DNA of 64,000 nucleotides from an uncultured Flavobacteriales bacterium (GCA_903837495.1 CAILUT010000031.1:62001-126000), one strand, 5' to 3'; positions 53,528 through 63,627 are shown, numbered from the stretch's first letter. A program made the numbers and translations. The notes: generated by a model not told the origin, from the sequence alone.

Positions 53528-53762
53528 CTTGCCGCCCCAACCACCACCCCCAAATCCAGATTTAAGCCCATTTTTTCAAAGCATACCTACTTTTAGGTAG
53601 CGAAAATACCTTGGTTTGCCGAGCCGAATTCGCGGCTCAACACCCTAGTTTTCAGCGCATTTTAAGGTTGAACAGCCAATAGTGTGCTTGTTTAGAATGA
53701 TTCCAATCAAAATAAAAAGGCAAAAAATCCAGCAAAAGGGGCCGAAAAAATCCGAATTCAAT

Positions 53763-53770
53763 TAAATTTG
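53763..53770 (+). promoter_or_regulatory. TAAATTTG -7 promoter element of the act-cox operon
   Basis: TAAATTTG matches the Bacteroidota -7 consensus TAnnTTTG and lies 51 bases before the actA ATG at 53822, the position expected for the first gene of this operon. No clear -33 TTG at the usual spacing is seen, so it is a candidate only. Confidence 0.4.
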
Positions 53771-53821
53771 TGCCACCTTGAGAGAATAAGGTTTTTTAAC
53801 ATAGAGCAATACACGACTCCT

Positions 53822-55186
53822 ATGAGGAATGTTTTACGCCACGCCCGGCTTTTGATGGTAGGACTTTTGATAGCCCTGCCTCACTTTATGCGGGCCGAAG
53901 TCAGTGCAGAGCAAGGAAAACAGTTGTTTAAAGCCAACTGCGCCCGCTGCCACTACGTTACCGATAAACGATTTGTTGGACCCGGTTTGGCCGGAGTTCA
54001 AGACCGCTGGAGCGACGAGGCCAACCTGCTGGCCTGGATTCGCAATTCGTCGGATTACCTTAAAACAGGCGATTCCTACGCTACCAAGCTGTTTGCCGAG
54101 TACAACGGTTCGGTCATGCCCGCTTTTCAGTTGTCGGACGATGAACTTCGATCCATCTTGGCCTACATTGCCGAGCCCGGTGAAGAGGCAAAACCCGCCA
54201 CCGCCGAAACCGATGCAAGCGGTAGCCCTGAAGGTGGAAAAGCAGAAGGCGACAATACCCTGCTTACTTTTGTGTTGATTGGAGCAGCTCTGCTGTTGCT
54301 GATTCTAGCCCGTTCCCTGAACAGCGTTTCAAAAGCGCTGGAAAACGTGCGCCGAGAAAAAGCCGGCGAAGAACCCGTTCAAGAAGAAACCATTAATGTG
54401 GTGGGCAAAGCCGTAGCCTGGATGGCCCGCAACAAACGCCTTACCGCGGTGCTTGCCCTGGTGCTGGTCGGCTCGGTTTCCTACAAAGGTTTTGTAGCCT
54501 TAAATACCATCGGAGTGTACGAAGGGTATCAACCCAAACAACCCATTGCCTTTTCGCACAAACTGCACGTAGGGCAAAATAAAATCGAGTGCCAATATTG
54601 CCACTCGACCGTTGAAAAATCTAAACATGCCAACATTCCTTCGGCCAACGTGTGTATGAATTGCCACAAAGCCGTTCAGGAAGGCCCACAATACGGCAAA
54701 AATGAAATCACCAAAATTTACGCCGCTGTAGGCTGGAATCCGGAGAAGAACGAATACTTTAAGGATTATGCCAAGATGGACAAAGACGAATTGGCCGCTT
54801 TCTATGGCAGCTACTTGGGCGATGAAAATGCGGCGGCCGCGGTAGAACCTTTTATTCAATCGAACATTGAATGGGTGCAAATTCACAAACTGCCCGACCA
54901 TGCTTACTTTAACCACGCTCAACACGTGAAAGTGGGCAAAGTAGAATGCACCACTTGCCACGGCGAAGTGGGGGAAATGGAAGAGGTGTATCAGCATAGC
55001 CCGCTCACCATGGGCTGGTGCATCAATTGCCACCGGGAAACCGAGGTGCAATACGCCACCAACGGTTATTATGAGCGCCTGCACCAATATTATAAGGAGC
55101 ACAAAGGCGAATACGAAATGCGGGAAGGGCAGGCCTTTACCGTAGAAAAAATCGGCGGATTGGAATGTTCCAAATGCCACTATTAA
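53822..55186 (+). CDS. actA: Alternative complex III subunit ActA: cytochrome c domain plus pentaheme domain
   Basis: 454 residues from ATG 53822 (MRNVLRHARLLMVGLLIALP, a signal peptide); a longer frame from 53768 is less likely. Six CXXCH haem sites are present: Cys40-His44 in an N-terminal monohaem domain (QLFKANCARCH), then five at 257, 278, 376, 400 and 449 that form the ActA pentahaem domain. Hydrophobic segments near 145-165 and 205-225 lie between the two parts. It receives electrons from the ActB iron-sulfur chain and hands them on towards the oxidase in the periplasm. The extra haem domain fused before the pentahaem unit makes six haems in all. Confidence 0.92.
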   Translation: MRNVLRHARLLMVGLLIALPHFMRAEVSAEQGKQLFKANCARCHYVTDKRFVGPGLAGVQDRWSDEANLLAWIRNSSDYLKTGDSYATKLFAEYNGSVMPAFQLSDDELRSILAYIAEPGEEAKPATAETDASGSPEGGKAEGDNTLLTFVLIGAALLLLILARSLNSVSKALENVRREKAGEEPVQEETINVVGKAVAWMARNKRLTAVLALVLVGSVSYKGFVALNTIGVYEGYQPKQPIAFSHKLHVGQNKIECQYCHSTVEKSKHANIPSANVCMNCHKAVQEGPQYGKNEITKIYAAVGWNPEKNEYFKDYAKMDKDELAAFYGSYLGDENAAAAVEPFIQSNIEWVQIHKLPDHAYFNHAQHVKVGKVECTTCHGEVGEMEEVYQHSPLTMGWCINCHRETEVQYATNGYYERLHQYYKEHKGEYEMREGQAFTVEKIGGLECSKCHY

Positions 55187-55220
55187 TCCTGTTTCTGTAA
55201 AAATCGTTTGACCTCGGATT

Positions 55221-58200
55221 ATGAGCAACCAACAACACTATTGGAAAGGATACGAAGAACTGGAAAACGAACCTGGCTTTGTGGCTGGCCGCGAAAAGGA
55301 ATTCGCGGAAGATTTGCCCATGGAAGAGTTCCTAGGGAATGAGGCCAACTTGGGGTCCACCCAAACCAACCGCCGGGACTTTTTGAAGTTTTTGGGCTTT
55401 GGCGTTACCGCCGCTACCCTAGCCGCCTGCGAAACGCCCGTAAACAAGGCTATTCCTTACTTGGTAAAGCCCGAAACGATTACCCCCGGCGTTCCCAATT
55501 ACTACGCGTCAACGTATTACGATGGCCGCGACTATTGCCCCGTGGTGGTGAAAACCCGGGAAGGCCGCCCCATTAAACTGAAAGGGAATCCCGCTTCGGT
55601 CTTGAGCCGTGGAGGCAGCAACGCCCGAGTTCAAGGTTCTATACTGGGTCTTTACGACGGAAAGCGCGCTAAAACGGCCATGAAAGGCGGAAAATCCATC
55701 GGTTGGTCTGCCGCCGACAAGGAAATTGCCGAGGCCCTGAAAGCCATTGGAACCGAAGGCAAAAAGGCGGTGTTGATGACCAATACCCTTATTTCTCCTT
55801 CAACCCGTGCAGCGGTAGATTTGTTCTTGACCGCTTATCCTCAGGTTGAACACATTGCCTACGATGCGGTTTCGTACCAAGGCATTCGCCTTGCCCACCA
55901 ACAGGCATTTGGCAAAAGCATTATTCCACACATGGATTTTGCGAAAGCCCGTTCCATTGTTGGCATTGGTGCCGATTTCTTGAACGGTTGGTTGAACAGC
56001 TGCGCATACGAAAGCGGTTACGCCGAATCGCGCTCCCCCGAAAACCCACATATGTCTCGGCATTTTCAGTTTGAAACCGTGATGTCTTTGGCGGGTTCAA
56101 ACGCCGATTACCGTTCCATGATTAAGGCCTCGCAACAAGGAGCTGCCGTGGTGGCTTTGTACAACGCCGTGGCCGAAAAGACTGGAAACAGCAAAGTGGC
56201 CGGAGGCGAAGTGCCTTTCGCTGCCGACATAGCCCGTGCCGCAACACACCTGCTTGCCAACAAAGGCCATGGATTGGTGGTTTGCGGTTTGAACGACCTG
56301 AACGCCCAATATTTGGTGGCCCGCATCAATCAAATGCTGGGCAATTATGGCTCAACCTTGAGCCTGAACACCAGCCTAAATATGTTTGCCGGCAACGATG
56401 CCGCTGCTTTGAAATTGACCGAGCGCATGAAATCGGGCGAAGTACAGGGAGTCATTTTGTACGGAGTGAATCCGGGCTACTCCATGCCCGACGCCCAGGC
56501 CTTCAATCAGGCCCTGGCCGGTTTGAAGTTGTCGGTTTCTTTTGCCGACCGCGCCGAAGAAAGCCCCGCTCAATACTTGCTTCCAGACCACCATTATTTG
56601 GAGAGTTGGAACGACTTTGAAGCCGTAAGCGGACATTTTAGCGTTCAACAGCCTACCATTCATCCCTTGTTTGACACGCGTCAAGCTCAGGAAACATTGA
56701 TGGTTTGGGCCGGACAAGCGCAACGTTCCGACAAGAACAACACCGCTTACCGGGAGTTTATGAAAGCCCGTTGGGTGAATGTGTTTAATCCATTGGGTAA
56801 ATCTTGGGACGGCTTTTTGTATGAAGGCTGCTGGCAGGCTGCTCCGGCGGTGGATGCCACTGCGACTCCGGTTTCTCCGGAGGGTGGTTTGACGGCCACG
56901 GCCGCGTCTGCTGCATTGGCGGTAAAAGCCCCCCAAGGCTATGAAGTGGTATTGTACGAAAAAGTAGGAATGGGCTGGGGCAATCATGCCAACAACCCTA
57001 TTCTTCAGGAACTGCCCGACCCGATTTCAAGGGTAACTTGGGACAACTACATCACCATGGCGCCAGCTGACATGGATGCGATGAAGTTGAACAAAATGAT
57101 GGGTCAAGAGCAACAGGCCAATGTGGTGAAGGTTAGCCTAGGCAACCGTTCGCTGGAATTGCCGGTGTTGGCTCAGCCCGGACAAGCTCCAGGAAGCATT
57201 GGAATCGCATTGGGATATGGGCGGTTGTTTGGCCGAGCCGAACAAGCTACCTTGGGTGCCAATGCCTTTCCGTTTATGGGAACCCAAAACGGAGTTTTAA
57301 GTGCGATAGCCTATGGTGCGAAAATCGATACCACGGCATCAACCTATGGCTTAGCGGGTACGCAGACCCACCATACCATGATGGGTCGGGACATCATAAA
57401 GGAAACATCTTTGAAAGAGTTTAAGGCCAATGCCGCTTCTGGCAATGCCCCAAAAACACAGCATACGAATGTAGCCGATTTGATTCCGGCGGGAGAACAT
57501 GAAGCCCCCATCAGCAAAGTAGATTACTGGCGGGAGTTTAAAATGATCAACCACCGCTGGGGCATGTCGATCGACTTGAATTCCTGCACCGGTTGTGGAG
57601 CCTGCGTGGTTTCTTGCCACGTAGAAAACAACGTTCCGGTGGTAGGCAAAGACGAAGTGCGCCGCTCACGCGACATGCACTGGTTGCGCATTGACCGGTA
57701 TTATACCTCCGATGCCGATCCTTCAACCCGGTATGAGCGGGGGAACAAAGACCATGTGGCCAAGGAGATTCCATCGGCCAACCCAAGGGTGGCTTTTCAG
57801 CCGGTGATGTGTCAGCATTGCAACCACGCTCCTTGCGAAACCGTTTGTCCGGTATTGGCGACCACCCACAGCACTGAAGGGTTAAACCAAATGACCTACA
57901 ACCGGTGCGTAGGAACCCGCTATTGTGCCAACAACTGCCCATATAAAGTGCGTCGGTTCAACTGGTTTAGCTACCACGACAATCAGAAGTTCGATTACTT
58001 TATGAACGACGATTTGGGTAAAATGGTGTTGAACCCAGACGTAACGGTACGGGCTCGTGGGGTGATGGAGAAGTGTTCTTTGTGTGTGCAGCGCATTCAA
58101 GCGGGCAAGTTGACCGCCAAATCGGAAGGCCGCATGGTTGCCGACGGCGAAGTTCAAACGGCTTGTGCAGAGGCCTGCCCCACGAACGCCATTGTTTTTG

Positions 58201-58469
58201 GCGATTTCAACGACGAAAAAGGCAAACTCACCGGATTGGCTCAACACGGCCGTTCTTACTATTTGTTGGAAGAGGTGGGCGTGAAGCCCAACATCGTGTA
58301 TCAAACCAAAGTGCGCAACGTAGATGAGGCTTACGGCCACAAAGCCGCTGCCCATCATGGTGCCGAGCATACCGGGCATGAAGCCGGACATGAAAAAGGC
58401 CACGAAGTTGGAAAAGAGGCCCATTCGGGTTCTGGAAACGAATCCCATAGCGAACATAAATCCCATTAA
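55221..58469 (+). CDS. actB: Alternative complex III subunit ActB (molybdopterin-like and iron-sulfur)
   Basis: 1082 residues. A twin-arginine-like element NRRDFLKFLGFG occurs near residues 49-60, after a short N-terminal extension typical of this group. Residues about 60-760 are the molybdopterin-oxidoreductase-like part, which in ACIII lacks cofactor. From Cys789 a ferredoxin module holds CTGCGACVVSC, CQHCNHAPCETVC, CVGTRYCANNC and CSLC...CAEAC, giving three [4Fe-4S] clusters and one [3Fe-4S] in known complexes. It links quinol oxidation in ActC to ActA. The last 45 or so residues are very rich in His, Glu and Gly (HEAGHEKGHEVGKEAH), an unusual tail. Confidence 0.93.
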   Translation: MSNQQHYWKGYEELENEPGFVAGREKEFAEDLPMEEFLGNEANLGSTQTNRRDFLKFLGFGVTAATLAACETPVNKAIPYLVKPETITPGVPNYYASTYYDGRDYCPVVVKTREGRPIKLKGNPASVLSRGGSNARVQGSILGLYDGKRAKTAMKGGKSIGWSAADKEIAEALKAIGTEGKKAVLMTNTLISPSTRAAVDLFLTAYPQVEHIAYDAVSYQGIRLAHQQAFGKSIIPHMDFAKARSIVGIGADFLNGWLNSCAYESGYAESRSPENPHMSRHFQFETVMSLAGSNADYRSMIKASQQGAAVVALYNAVAEKTGNSKVAGGEVPFAADIARAATHLLANKGHGLVVCGLNDLNAQYLVARINQMLGNYGSTLSLNTSLNMFAGNDAAALKLTERMKSGEVQGVILYGVNPGYSMPDAQAFNQALAGLKLSVSFADRAEESPAQYLLPDHHYLESWNDFEAVSGHFSVQQPTIHPLFDTRQAQETLMVWAGQAQRSDKNNTAYREFMKARWVNVFNPLGKSWDGFLYEGCWQAAPAVDATATPVSPEGGLTATAASAALAVKAPQGYEVVLYEKVGMGWGNHANNPILQELPDPISRVTWDNYITMAPADMDAMKLNKMMGQEQQANVVKVSLGNRSLELPVLAQPGQAPGSIGIALGYGRLFGRAEQATLGANAFPFMGTQNGVLSAIAYGAKIDTTASTYGLAGTQTHHTMMGRDIIKETSLKEFKANAASGNAPKTQHTNVADLIPAGEHEAPISKVDYWREFKMINHRWGMSIDLNSCTGCGACVVSCHVENNVPVVGKDEVRRSRDMHWLRIDRYYTSDADPSTRYERGNKDHVAKEIPSANPRVAFQPVMCQHCNHAPCETVCPVLATTHSTEGLNQMTYNRCVGTRYCANNCPYKVRRFNWFSYHDNQKFDYFMNDDLGKMVLNPDVTVRARGVMEKCSLCVQRIQAGKLTAKSEGRMVADGEVQTACAEACPTNAIVFGDFNDEKGKLTGLAQHGRSYYLLEEVGVKPNIVYQTKVRNVDEAYGHKAAAHHGAEHTGHEAGHEKGHEVGKEAHSGSGNESHSEHKSH

Positions 58470-58489
58470 TTCAATCAATCCTACCGGAT

Positions 58490-59902
58490 ATGCTCATCGA
58501 ATCACCGATACGTCAGCCGCTCATACTGGGCAATAAAACTTACGCTCAGATTACCGACGAAATTGTGCGTCCTATTGAGGGAAGAGCCAATAAATTGTGG
58601 TATCTGGTTTTTACGGTCGCCGCACTTTGTGCTTTATGGGGCCTGGGGTTGATTGCGTACACCTTTGGCACCGGAATTGGGGTTTGGGGTTTGAATAAAA
58701 CCGTAGGTTGGGCTTGGGACATCACCAATTTCGTTTGGTGGGTAGGTATTGGCCATGCCGGAACCCTGATTTCAGCCATTTTGCTCTTGTTCCGCCAAAA
58801 GTGGCGCATGGCCATCAACCGTTCGGCCGAGGCCATGACCGTTTTTGCGGTCATTTGTGCCGCGATGTTCCCCGGAATTCACGTAGGTCGAGTTTGGGTG
58901 GTGTATTGGTTTTTCCCGGTCCCGAATACCTTTGGATCGTTGTGGGTAAACTTTAACTCGCCCCTGCTTTGGGACTTGTTCGCCATATCAACCTATTTCT
59001 CTGTTTCACTTGGATTTTGGTACGTAGGTTTGATTCCAGATTTTGCCACGGTGCGCGACCGGCAGGTGCTTCCTTTTATGAAGAAAATCTACAGCGTTGT
59101 ATCGTTTGGTTGGTCAGGAACCACCAAAAGTTGGCAGCGGTTTGAAGAGGTTTCCTTGGTTTTGGCAGGTTTATCAACGCCATTGGTGCTGTCGGTGCAC
59201 ACCATTGTATCGTTCGACTTCGCTACATCGGTGATTCCCGGTTGGCATACCACGATTTTTCCGCCCTACTTTGTAGCGGGAGCGATTTTCTCGGGCTTTG
59301 CCATGGTGGCTACCCTGCTGTTGATCATGCGTCAGGTGTTGAACCTGCAAGAATACATCACGGTGAACCACCTGGAGTCCATGAATAAAATTATTGTGGT
59401 TACAGGGTCAATAGTGGGAGTGGCCTACATCACCGAATTGGTTATTGCTTGGTATTCAGGGGTTCAGTACGAGCACTATGCCTTCCTGAACCGCGCCACA
59501 GGTCCCTATGCTTGGGCGTATTGGATTATGATGAGCTGCAACGTCATTAGCCCACAGTTGTTCTGGTTCCGGAAAATCCGCCGCAGTCTGTTGGCCACCT
59601 TCCTGTTGTCGATTGTGGTGAACATTGGTATGTGGTTTGAGCGTTTCGTAATTATTGTAACCTCCTTGCACCGGGATTATTTGCCCTCTTCTTGGACCAT
59701 GTTCTATCCAACCTGGGTGGACATTGGAATCTTCATTGGAACCTTGGGTATTTTCTTCACCCTGTTCTTACTTTTCTCTAGGACCTTCCCGGTTATTGCT
59801 ATCGCCGAAACCAAGTCGATTCTGAAAATTTCGGGCGACAATTGGAAGGAGAAAACCGAAAGCAAGTATGCTCAGGTGGGCGAACATGGAGGACATCATT
59901 AA
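58490..59902 (+). CDS. actC: Alternative complex III subunit ActC (NrfD-like quinol-binding membrane protein)
   Basis: 470 residues with about ten membrane helices. The first helix pair follows EGRANKLWYLVFTVAALCALWG; WVGIGHAGTLISAILLLFRQKW and FPGIHVGRVWVVYWFFPVP contain the charged and aromatic residues of the NrfD/PsrC quinol pocket, and HTIVSFDFATSVIPGWHTTIFPPYFVAGAIFSG (positions about 240-270) is a strongly conserved ActC stretch. It oxidises menaquinol at the membrane. The protein ends in GEHGGHH. It is 20 bases after actB and 22 before actD. Confidence 0.94.
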   Translation: MLIESPIRQPLILGNKTYAQITDEIVRPIEGRANKLWYLVFTVAALCALWGLGLIAYTFGTGIGVWGLNKTVGWAWDITNFVWWVGIGHAGTLISAILLLFRQKWRMAINRSAEAMTVFAVICAAMFPGIHVGRVWVVYWFFPVPNTFGSLWVNFNSPLLWDLFAISTYFSVSLGFWYVGLIPDFATVRDRQVLPFMKKIYSVVSFGWSGTTKSWQRFEEVSLVLAGLSTPLVLSVHTIVSFDFATSVIPGWHTTIFPPYFVAGAIFSGFAMVATLLLIMRQVLNLQEYITVNHLESMNKIIVVTGSIVGVAYITELVIAWYSGVQYEHYAFLNRATGPYAWAYWIMMSCNVISPQLFWFRKIRRSLLATFLLSIVVNIGMWFERFVIIVTSLHRDYLPSSWTMFYPTWVDIGIFIGTLGIFFTLFLLFSRTFPVIAIAETKSILKISGDNWKEKTESKYAQVGEHGGHH

Positions 59903-59924
59903 ACAGCATTGAACCGAAAGCGTT

Positions 59925-60473
59925 ATGAGCAAAGCAACCTTATTGGCTAAATTTACCGACCCAGACACCTGCTTGCATGCCTGCGAGCATCTGGTTCAGA
60001 GCGGAGTAAAAGTGCGCGAAGTGTATTCCCCTTTTCCGATCCACGGAATCGATGGAGTGCTAAGCATACCTAAGACTCGGATTTCAACCGCTGCATTTTT
60101 CTATGGAGTAACAGGAACCACCTTAGGCTTTTTGATGATGTGGTACATGAATGTGCAAGATTGGCCGATGGACATTGGCGGCAAGCCCAGTTTCTCGCTG
60201 TTGACCAACCTACCTGCCTTTGTGCCGGTTGGATTTGAAATCACCATATTGATTGCCGCCCATGGCATGATCGGCAGTTTCTTTCTTGCAACCCGTCTTT
60301 TTCCGGGCATGCCAGCAAGAAATCCAGAACCCAGGTCAACCAACGACTTGTTTGTGGTTGAAATTGTGGGTACCGACAACCCCGGCACTGTTTTGAACGA
60401 TTTGAAATCGGATTTAATGAACCATGGAGCCATTGAATGCTCTGACGACGTGCTTCGCTACGAAGACCAATAA
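59925..60473 (+). CDS. actD: Alternative complex III subunit ActD (DUF3341)
   Basis: 182 residues. The N-terminus LLAKFTDPDTCLHACEHLVQSG is a small ferredoxin-like alpha/beta domain; YSPFPIHGIDGVLSIPKTRIS is the DUF3341 signature. Two membrane helices follow near residues 58-75 and 100-120. It is a structural subunit of the complex with no cofactor of its own known. Gene order actC-actD-actE is standard and spacing is tight (22 and 12 bases). Confidence 0.93.
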   Translation: MSKATLLAKFTDPDTCLHACEHLVQSGVKVREVYSPFPIHGIDGVLSIPKTRISTAAFFYGVTGTTLGFLMMWYMNVQDWPMDIGGKPSFSLLTNLPAFVPVGFEITILIAAHGMIGSFFLATRLFPGMPARNPEPRSTNDLFVVEIVGTDNPGTVLNDLKSDLMNHGAIECSDDVLRYEDQ

Positions 60474-60485
60474 TTACCGGAATCT

Positions 60486-61145
60486 ATGAAACGGAACTCT
60501 CGCTTTTCTTTTGCCTTAATCCTGGCTGCCACGGCCACCGGTTTGTTCTCTTGCATCAAAACCGACCCCAACAGCCCTGGGTACGAATACATGCCCGACA
60601 TGTATTACAGCATTGCCTACCGTCCGGGCGAAGCCAACCCCAATTTTGCCGACGGCAAAACCAATCAACCTCCGGTTAATGGAACGGTGGCCCAATCCAA
60701 AGACTCTTTAGGCCTAATCAACTTTGGGGCGTTTCCGTATGCCAACACGCCTGAAGGTCGGGAAAAAGCCATCTTAGAATCGAAAAACCCGCTGGGACGC
60801 TCTGCCTACCACCTAGCCGAAGGCGAGCGCCTGTACAACGTTTATTGCATTGCTTGCCATGGCAAAGAGGGCAAAGGCGACGGTACTGTTGTTAAGGTCT
60901 TGTTGGCCAAAGAAAACTACGGTCTTCAACCTCCCGCTTACAGCAGCGAACAGCTTAAAAACATTTCGGAAGGCCAGATTTTCTATGCCATGCACTTTGG
61001 CAAAGGAAACATGGGCAGCTATGCCTCTCAGCTCTCGGCGGTAGAACGCTGGCAAATTACCCGCTTTGTACAAACCCTGCAAAATCCGGTGGCGACCTCC
61101 GACAGCACAGCTGCAGCTGCTGCCGACACCACCGCTATGAAATAA
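60486..61145 (+). CDS. actE: Alternative complex III subunit ActE (monohaem cytochrome c lipoprotein)
   Basis: 219 residues. The lipobox LFSC puts the lipidated Cys at residue 23. One haem motif, CIACH, spans 121-125 in YNVYCIACHGKEGKGDG, and GNMGSYASQLS near residue 178 offers the axial Met. The C-terminal tail (ATSDSTAAAAADTTA) is low-complexity. It is the mobile or docking cytochrome of the complex, passing electrons from ActA towards the oxidase. Normal order between actD and actF. Confidence 0.93.
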   Translation: MKRNSRFSFALILAATATGLFSCIKTDPNSPGYEYMPDMYYSIAYRPGEANPNFADGKTNQPPVNGTVAQSKDSLGLINFGAFPYANTPEGREKAILESKNPLGRSAYHLAEGERLYNVYCIACHGKEGKGDGTVVKVLLAKENYGLQPPAYSSEQLKNISEGQIFYAMHFGKGNMGSYASQLSAVERWQITRFVQTLQNPVATSDSTAAAAADTTAMK

Positions 61146-61174
61146 CATTAGATAACCGACTAGAAGCTACGCGT

Positions 61175-62350
61175 ATGAACTTTTCTTTGCCCGGTAAAAT
61201 TCGAAACATATTGATGGCCGTCATGGGCGTTGGTCTGCTTGCCCTGATTGGCACCTTTATTATTGACCCTCAATACGGTTGGGCCAACCTGCTGCTGAAT
61301 GCCTTTTGGTTTACTGCTATCTCGTTGGCGGCCACGTTCTTTGTTGCTGTTCACTATGTGGGCGAAGGCGGCTGGCATATCGGATTCAAGCGGGTGCCCG
61401 AAGCCATGGGCCAATACCTGCCCATTGGCAGCGGCATTTTGCTGCTTGTGGTTTTGGGCGGCTATTTTCACATTCACCACCTGTGGCATTGGCTAGATCC
61501 TGAAGTTCAAGCCAACGATGTTATTTACAACACCTCGGGCAAAAAGGTTTGGCTGCAAAACGAGTTTTGGCTGATCCGCACCTTGGTGTACTTAGGTGGC
61601 TGGATTTTCTTCGCCAATAAACTGCGGGCACTTTCGCTGAAAGAAGACCTAGAAGGCGGCATGAGCAGCCATAAATTGGCCTACCAGTGGTCGGCCGGGT
61701 TCCTCGTGTTCTTCGCCGTTACCTCTTCCACCTCCTCTTGGGATTGGCTTATGTCCTTGGATTTTCACTGGTTCAGCACGTTGTTTGGCTGGTATGTTTT
61801 CGCCGGTTTCTTTGTGTCGGCTTTAACCACCATGCTGTTGCTGGTACTTTGGCTAAAACAAAACGGCTATATGCCTCACCTAAACCAAAGCCACATCCAC
61901 GATTTGGCAAAAATGATGTTCGCTTTTAGCATTTTTTGGACCTACCTGTGGTTCTCTCAATACATGCTGATTTGGTATTCCAACATTCCAGAAGAGATCA
62001 ACTATTTCTTAGAGCGTTTTAGCACCGGTTACCAACCCTGGATGGTGTTGATGTTGGGCATCAATTTTGCCTTCCCTTTGATTGTTATGATGCACCGGGA
62101 CGCAAAACGAAACTACAAACTGGCTTTCTTTGCTGGAGTGGTGGTTTTGTTGGGCCACTTTATTGATATGTATCAAATTATTATGCCTGGAGCCATGGCC
62201 AAATATGTGCCTGTCAGCATTTTGTCGGTGTTGGCCATGCTGGGCTTTATGGCTCTGTTTCTGTTCTTTACTTTCCGTGCATTATCGAAGGCGGCATTGG
62301 TTCCCAAGAACCATCCTTTCTTGAACGAAAGCAAACAACATCATATTTAA
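61175..62350 (+). CDS. actF: Alternative complex III subunit ActF (membrane protein)
   Basis: 391 residues with about ten membrane helices, related to ActC but smaller. WHIGFKRVPEAMGQYLPIGSG, SSTSSWDWLMSLDFHWFSTLFGWYVF and FSQYMLIWYSNIPEEINYF are characteristic blocks of the second NrfD-like subunit. It supports the ActC quinol site and membrane assembly; in related complexes it does not carry a redox group. coxB begins 44 bases downstream. Confidence 0.93.
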   Translation: MNFSLPGKIRNILMAVMGVGLLALIGTFIIDPQYGWANLLLNAFWFTAISLAATFFVAVHYVGEGGWHIGFKRVPEAMGQYLPIGSGILLLVVLGGYFHIHHLWHWLDPEVQANDVIYNTSGKKVWLQNEFWLIRTLVYLGGWIFFANKLRALSLKEDLEGGMSSHKLAYQWSAGFLVFFAVTSSTSSWDWLMSLDFHWFSTLFGWYVFAGFFVSALTTMLLLVLWLKQNGYMPHLNQSHIHDLAKMMFAFSIFWTYLWFSQYMLIWYSNIPEEINYFLERFSTGYQPWMVLMLGINFAFPLIVMMHRDAKRNYKLAFFAGVVVLLGHFIDMYQIIMPGAMAKYVPVSILSVLAMLGFMALFLFFTFRALSKAALVPKNHPFLNESKQHHI

Positions 62351-62393
62351 ACCTCTTGACCCTGATTTCTGTTACTCTTTTAACCGATCAACG

Positions 62394-63608
62394 ATGCTTT
62401 TGAACCTTATTTTATTTGCGGTTGTCATACTGGCCATCATCACATCGGCCCGTTTGCTCTTGGTATTCCAGTTTGCCGCTGAATTGCGGGGCAAAAAGGC
62501 CCATGAAATTTCGGATTCCGAGAACAACATGAACGCCTTGCTTACCCTGCTTTCTTTGGTAGGCCTGTTCGCAATGTTCTTTTACCTGACCGCCACGTAC
62601 TACAATGAAAAGTACATACCCGGAGCTGCTTCTGAGCACGGAGTAGAGGTGGACAGTTTATTGAACCTAAACTTTATTGTTATTACCCTGGCGTTCTTCA
62701 TCACTCAGTTGTTGCTGATGTGGTTTGCCTACAAATACCGCTACAACAAAAAACGCCGGGCCACCCACTATGCACACAACGACAAATTGGAAATGATTTG
62801 GACCGTTGTTCCCGCAATTGTGATGGCTGTTTTGGTTTTGAAAGGCCTTATTGTATGGAACCACACCACCAATCCCAGCCCCGATAAAAACACGCTTAAC
62901 TTGGAACTGTACGCCCGTCAGTTCGATTGGACGGCCCGGTATTCTGGCAAAGACAACGCATTAGGAAAAGCCAGCTACACCATGATCAATGGTGGAAACA
63001 TTCTGGGCTTGATTTCGGCGGATGCCATTCAAGAACAACTCACTATTGTTCGCGGCGATTCATTGGTTGTAGATTCTACCGTAACCCTTGGATTTTTGCC
63101 GGCAGAAAAATTAGAGGACGAAAAAACACGCTTGCGCCGTTTGGTACACCAAATTCGCACGGTGGCCGAGTTTGATTATCAATTCAAATCGGGTTCCGAA
63201 TCGTATGCGGCCAGCCACGACGATGTTTTGGTGCGCGACACCATTATTTTGCCGGTAAACCGCCCCGTGAAATTGCACATGCGCTCTCAGGACGTCATTC
63301 ACAGTGCTTATTTGCCCCATTTCCGGGTGCACATGTACTGTGTGCCTGGTTCTGAAACCTATTTCGCCTTTAAGCCCATCACCACGACCAAGGAGATGAA
63401 GAAGAAATTGAACGACCCCGAATTTGAATACCGTTTGTACTGCAACAACATTTGCGGTTCAACCCACTTCAACATGATGTTGCCTGTCCGTGTTGTTTCT
63501 GAAAAGGAATACGCTGCCTGGTTGTCTGCGAAATCCACTTTTGCCGACGAAACCAAAACCCGTCTTGCCAAGATGGGCCTAAAATCAAACTTCGCCAAAA
63601 ACAATTGA
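62394..63608 (+). CDS. coxB: Cytochrome c oxidase subunit II
   Basis: 404 residues. Two or three membrane helices come first (RLLLVFQFAAEL, NALLTLLSLVGLFAMFFYL, FIVITLAFFITQLLLMWFAY), then the cupredoxin domain with VNRPVKLHMRSQDVIHSAYLPHFRVHMYCVPG. The CuA ligands are His303 in DVIHSAY, Cys350 and Cys354 in CNNICGSTH, His358 and Met361. It receives electrons at the periplasmic side and passes them to subunit I. The insertion of roughly 60 residues between the first cupredoxin strands (about 200-265) is longer than in the classic subunit. No C-terminal cytochrome c domain follows. Confidence 0.95.
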   Translation: MLLNLILFAVVILAIITSARLLLVFQFAAELRGKKAHEISDSENNMNALLTLLSLVGLFAMFFYLTATYYNEKYIPGAASEHGVEVDSLLNLNFIVITLAFFITQLLLMWFAYKYRYNKKRRATHYAHNDKLEMIWTVVPAIVMAVLVLKGLIVWNHTTNPSPDKNTLNLELYARQFDWTARYSGKDNALGKASYTMINGGNILGLISADAIQEQLTIVRGDSLVVDSTVTLGFLPAEKLEDEKTRLRRLVHQIRTVAEFDYQFKSGSESYAASHDDVLVRDTIILPVNRPVKLHMRSQDVIHSAYLPHFRVHMYCVPGSETYFAFKPITTTKEMKKKLNDPEFEYRLYCNNICGSTHFNMMLPVRVVSEKEYAAWLSAKSTFADETKTRLAKMGLKSNFAKNN

Positions 63609-63627
63609 TAACTCGATTAAATCAGCT

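Noticed and set aside
53374-53596. Short open frames on both strands within the GC-rich intergenic element before actA
   Set aside because: They consist of Ala/Arg/Gly/Pro-rich sequence produced by the hairpin element and have no homologous frame in the other copies.
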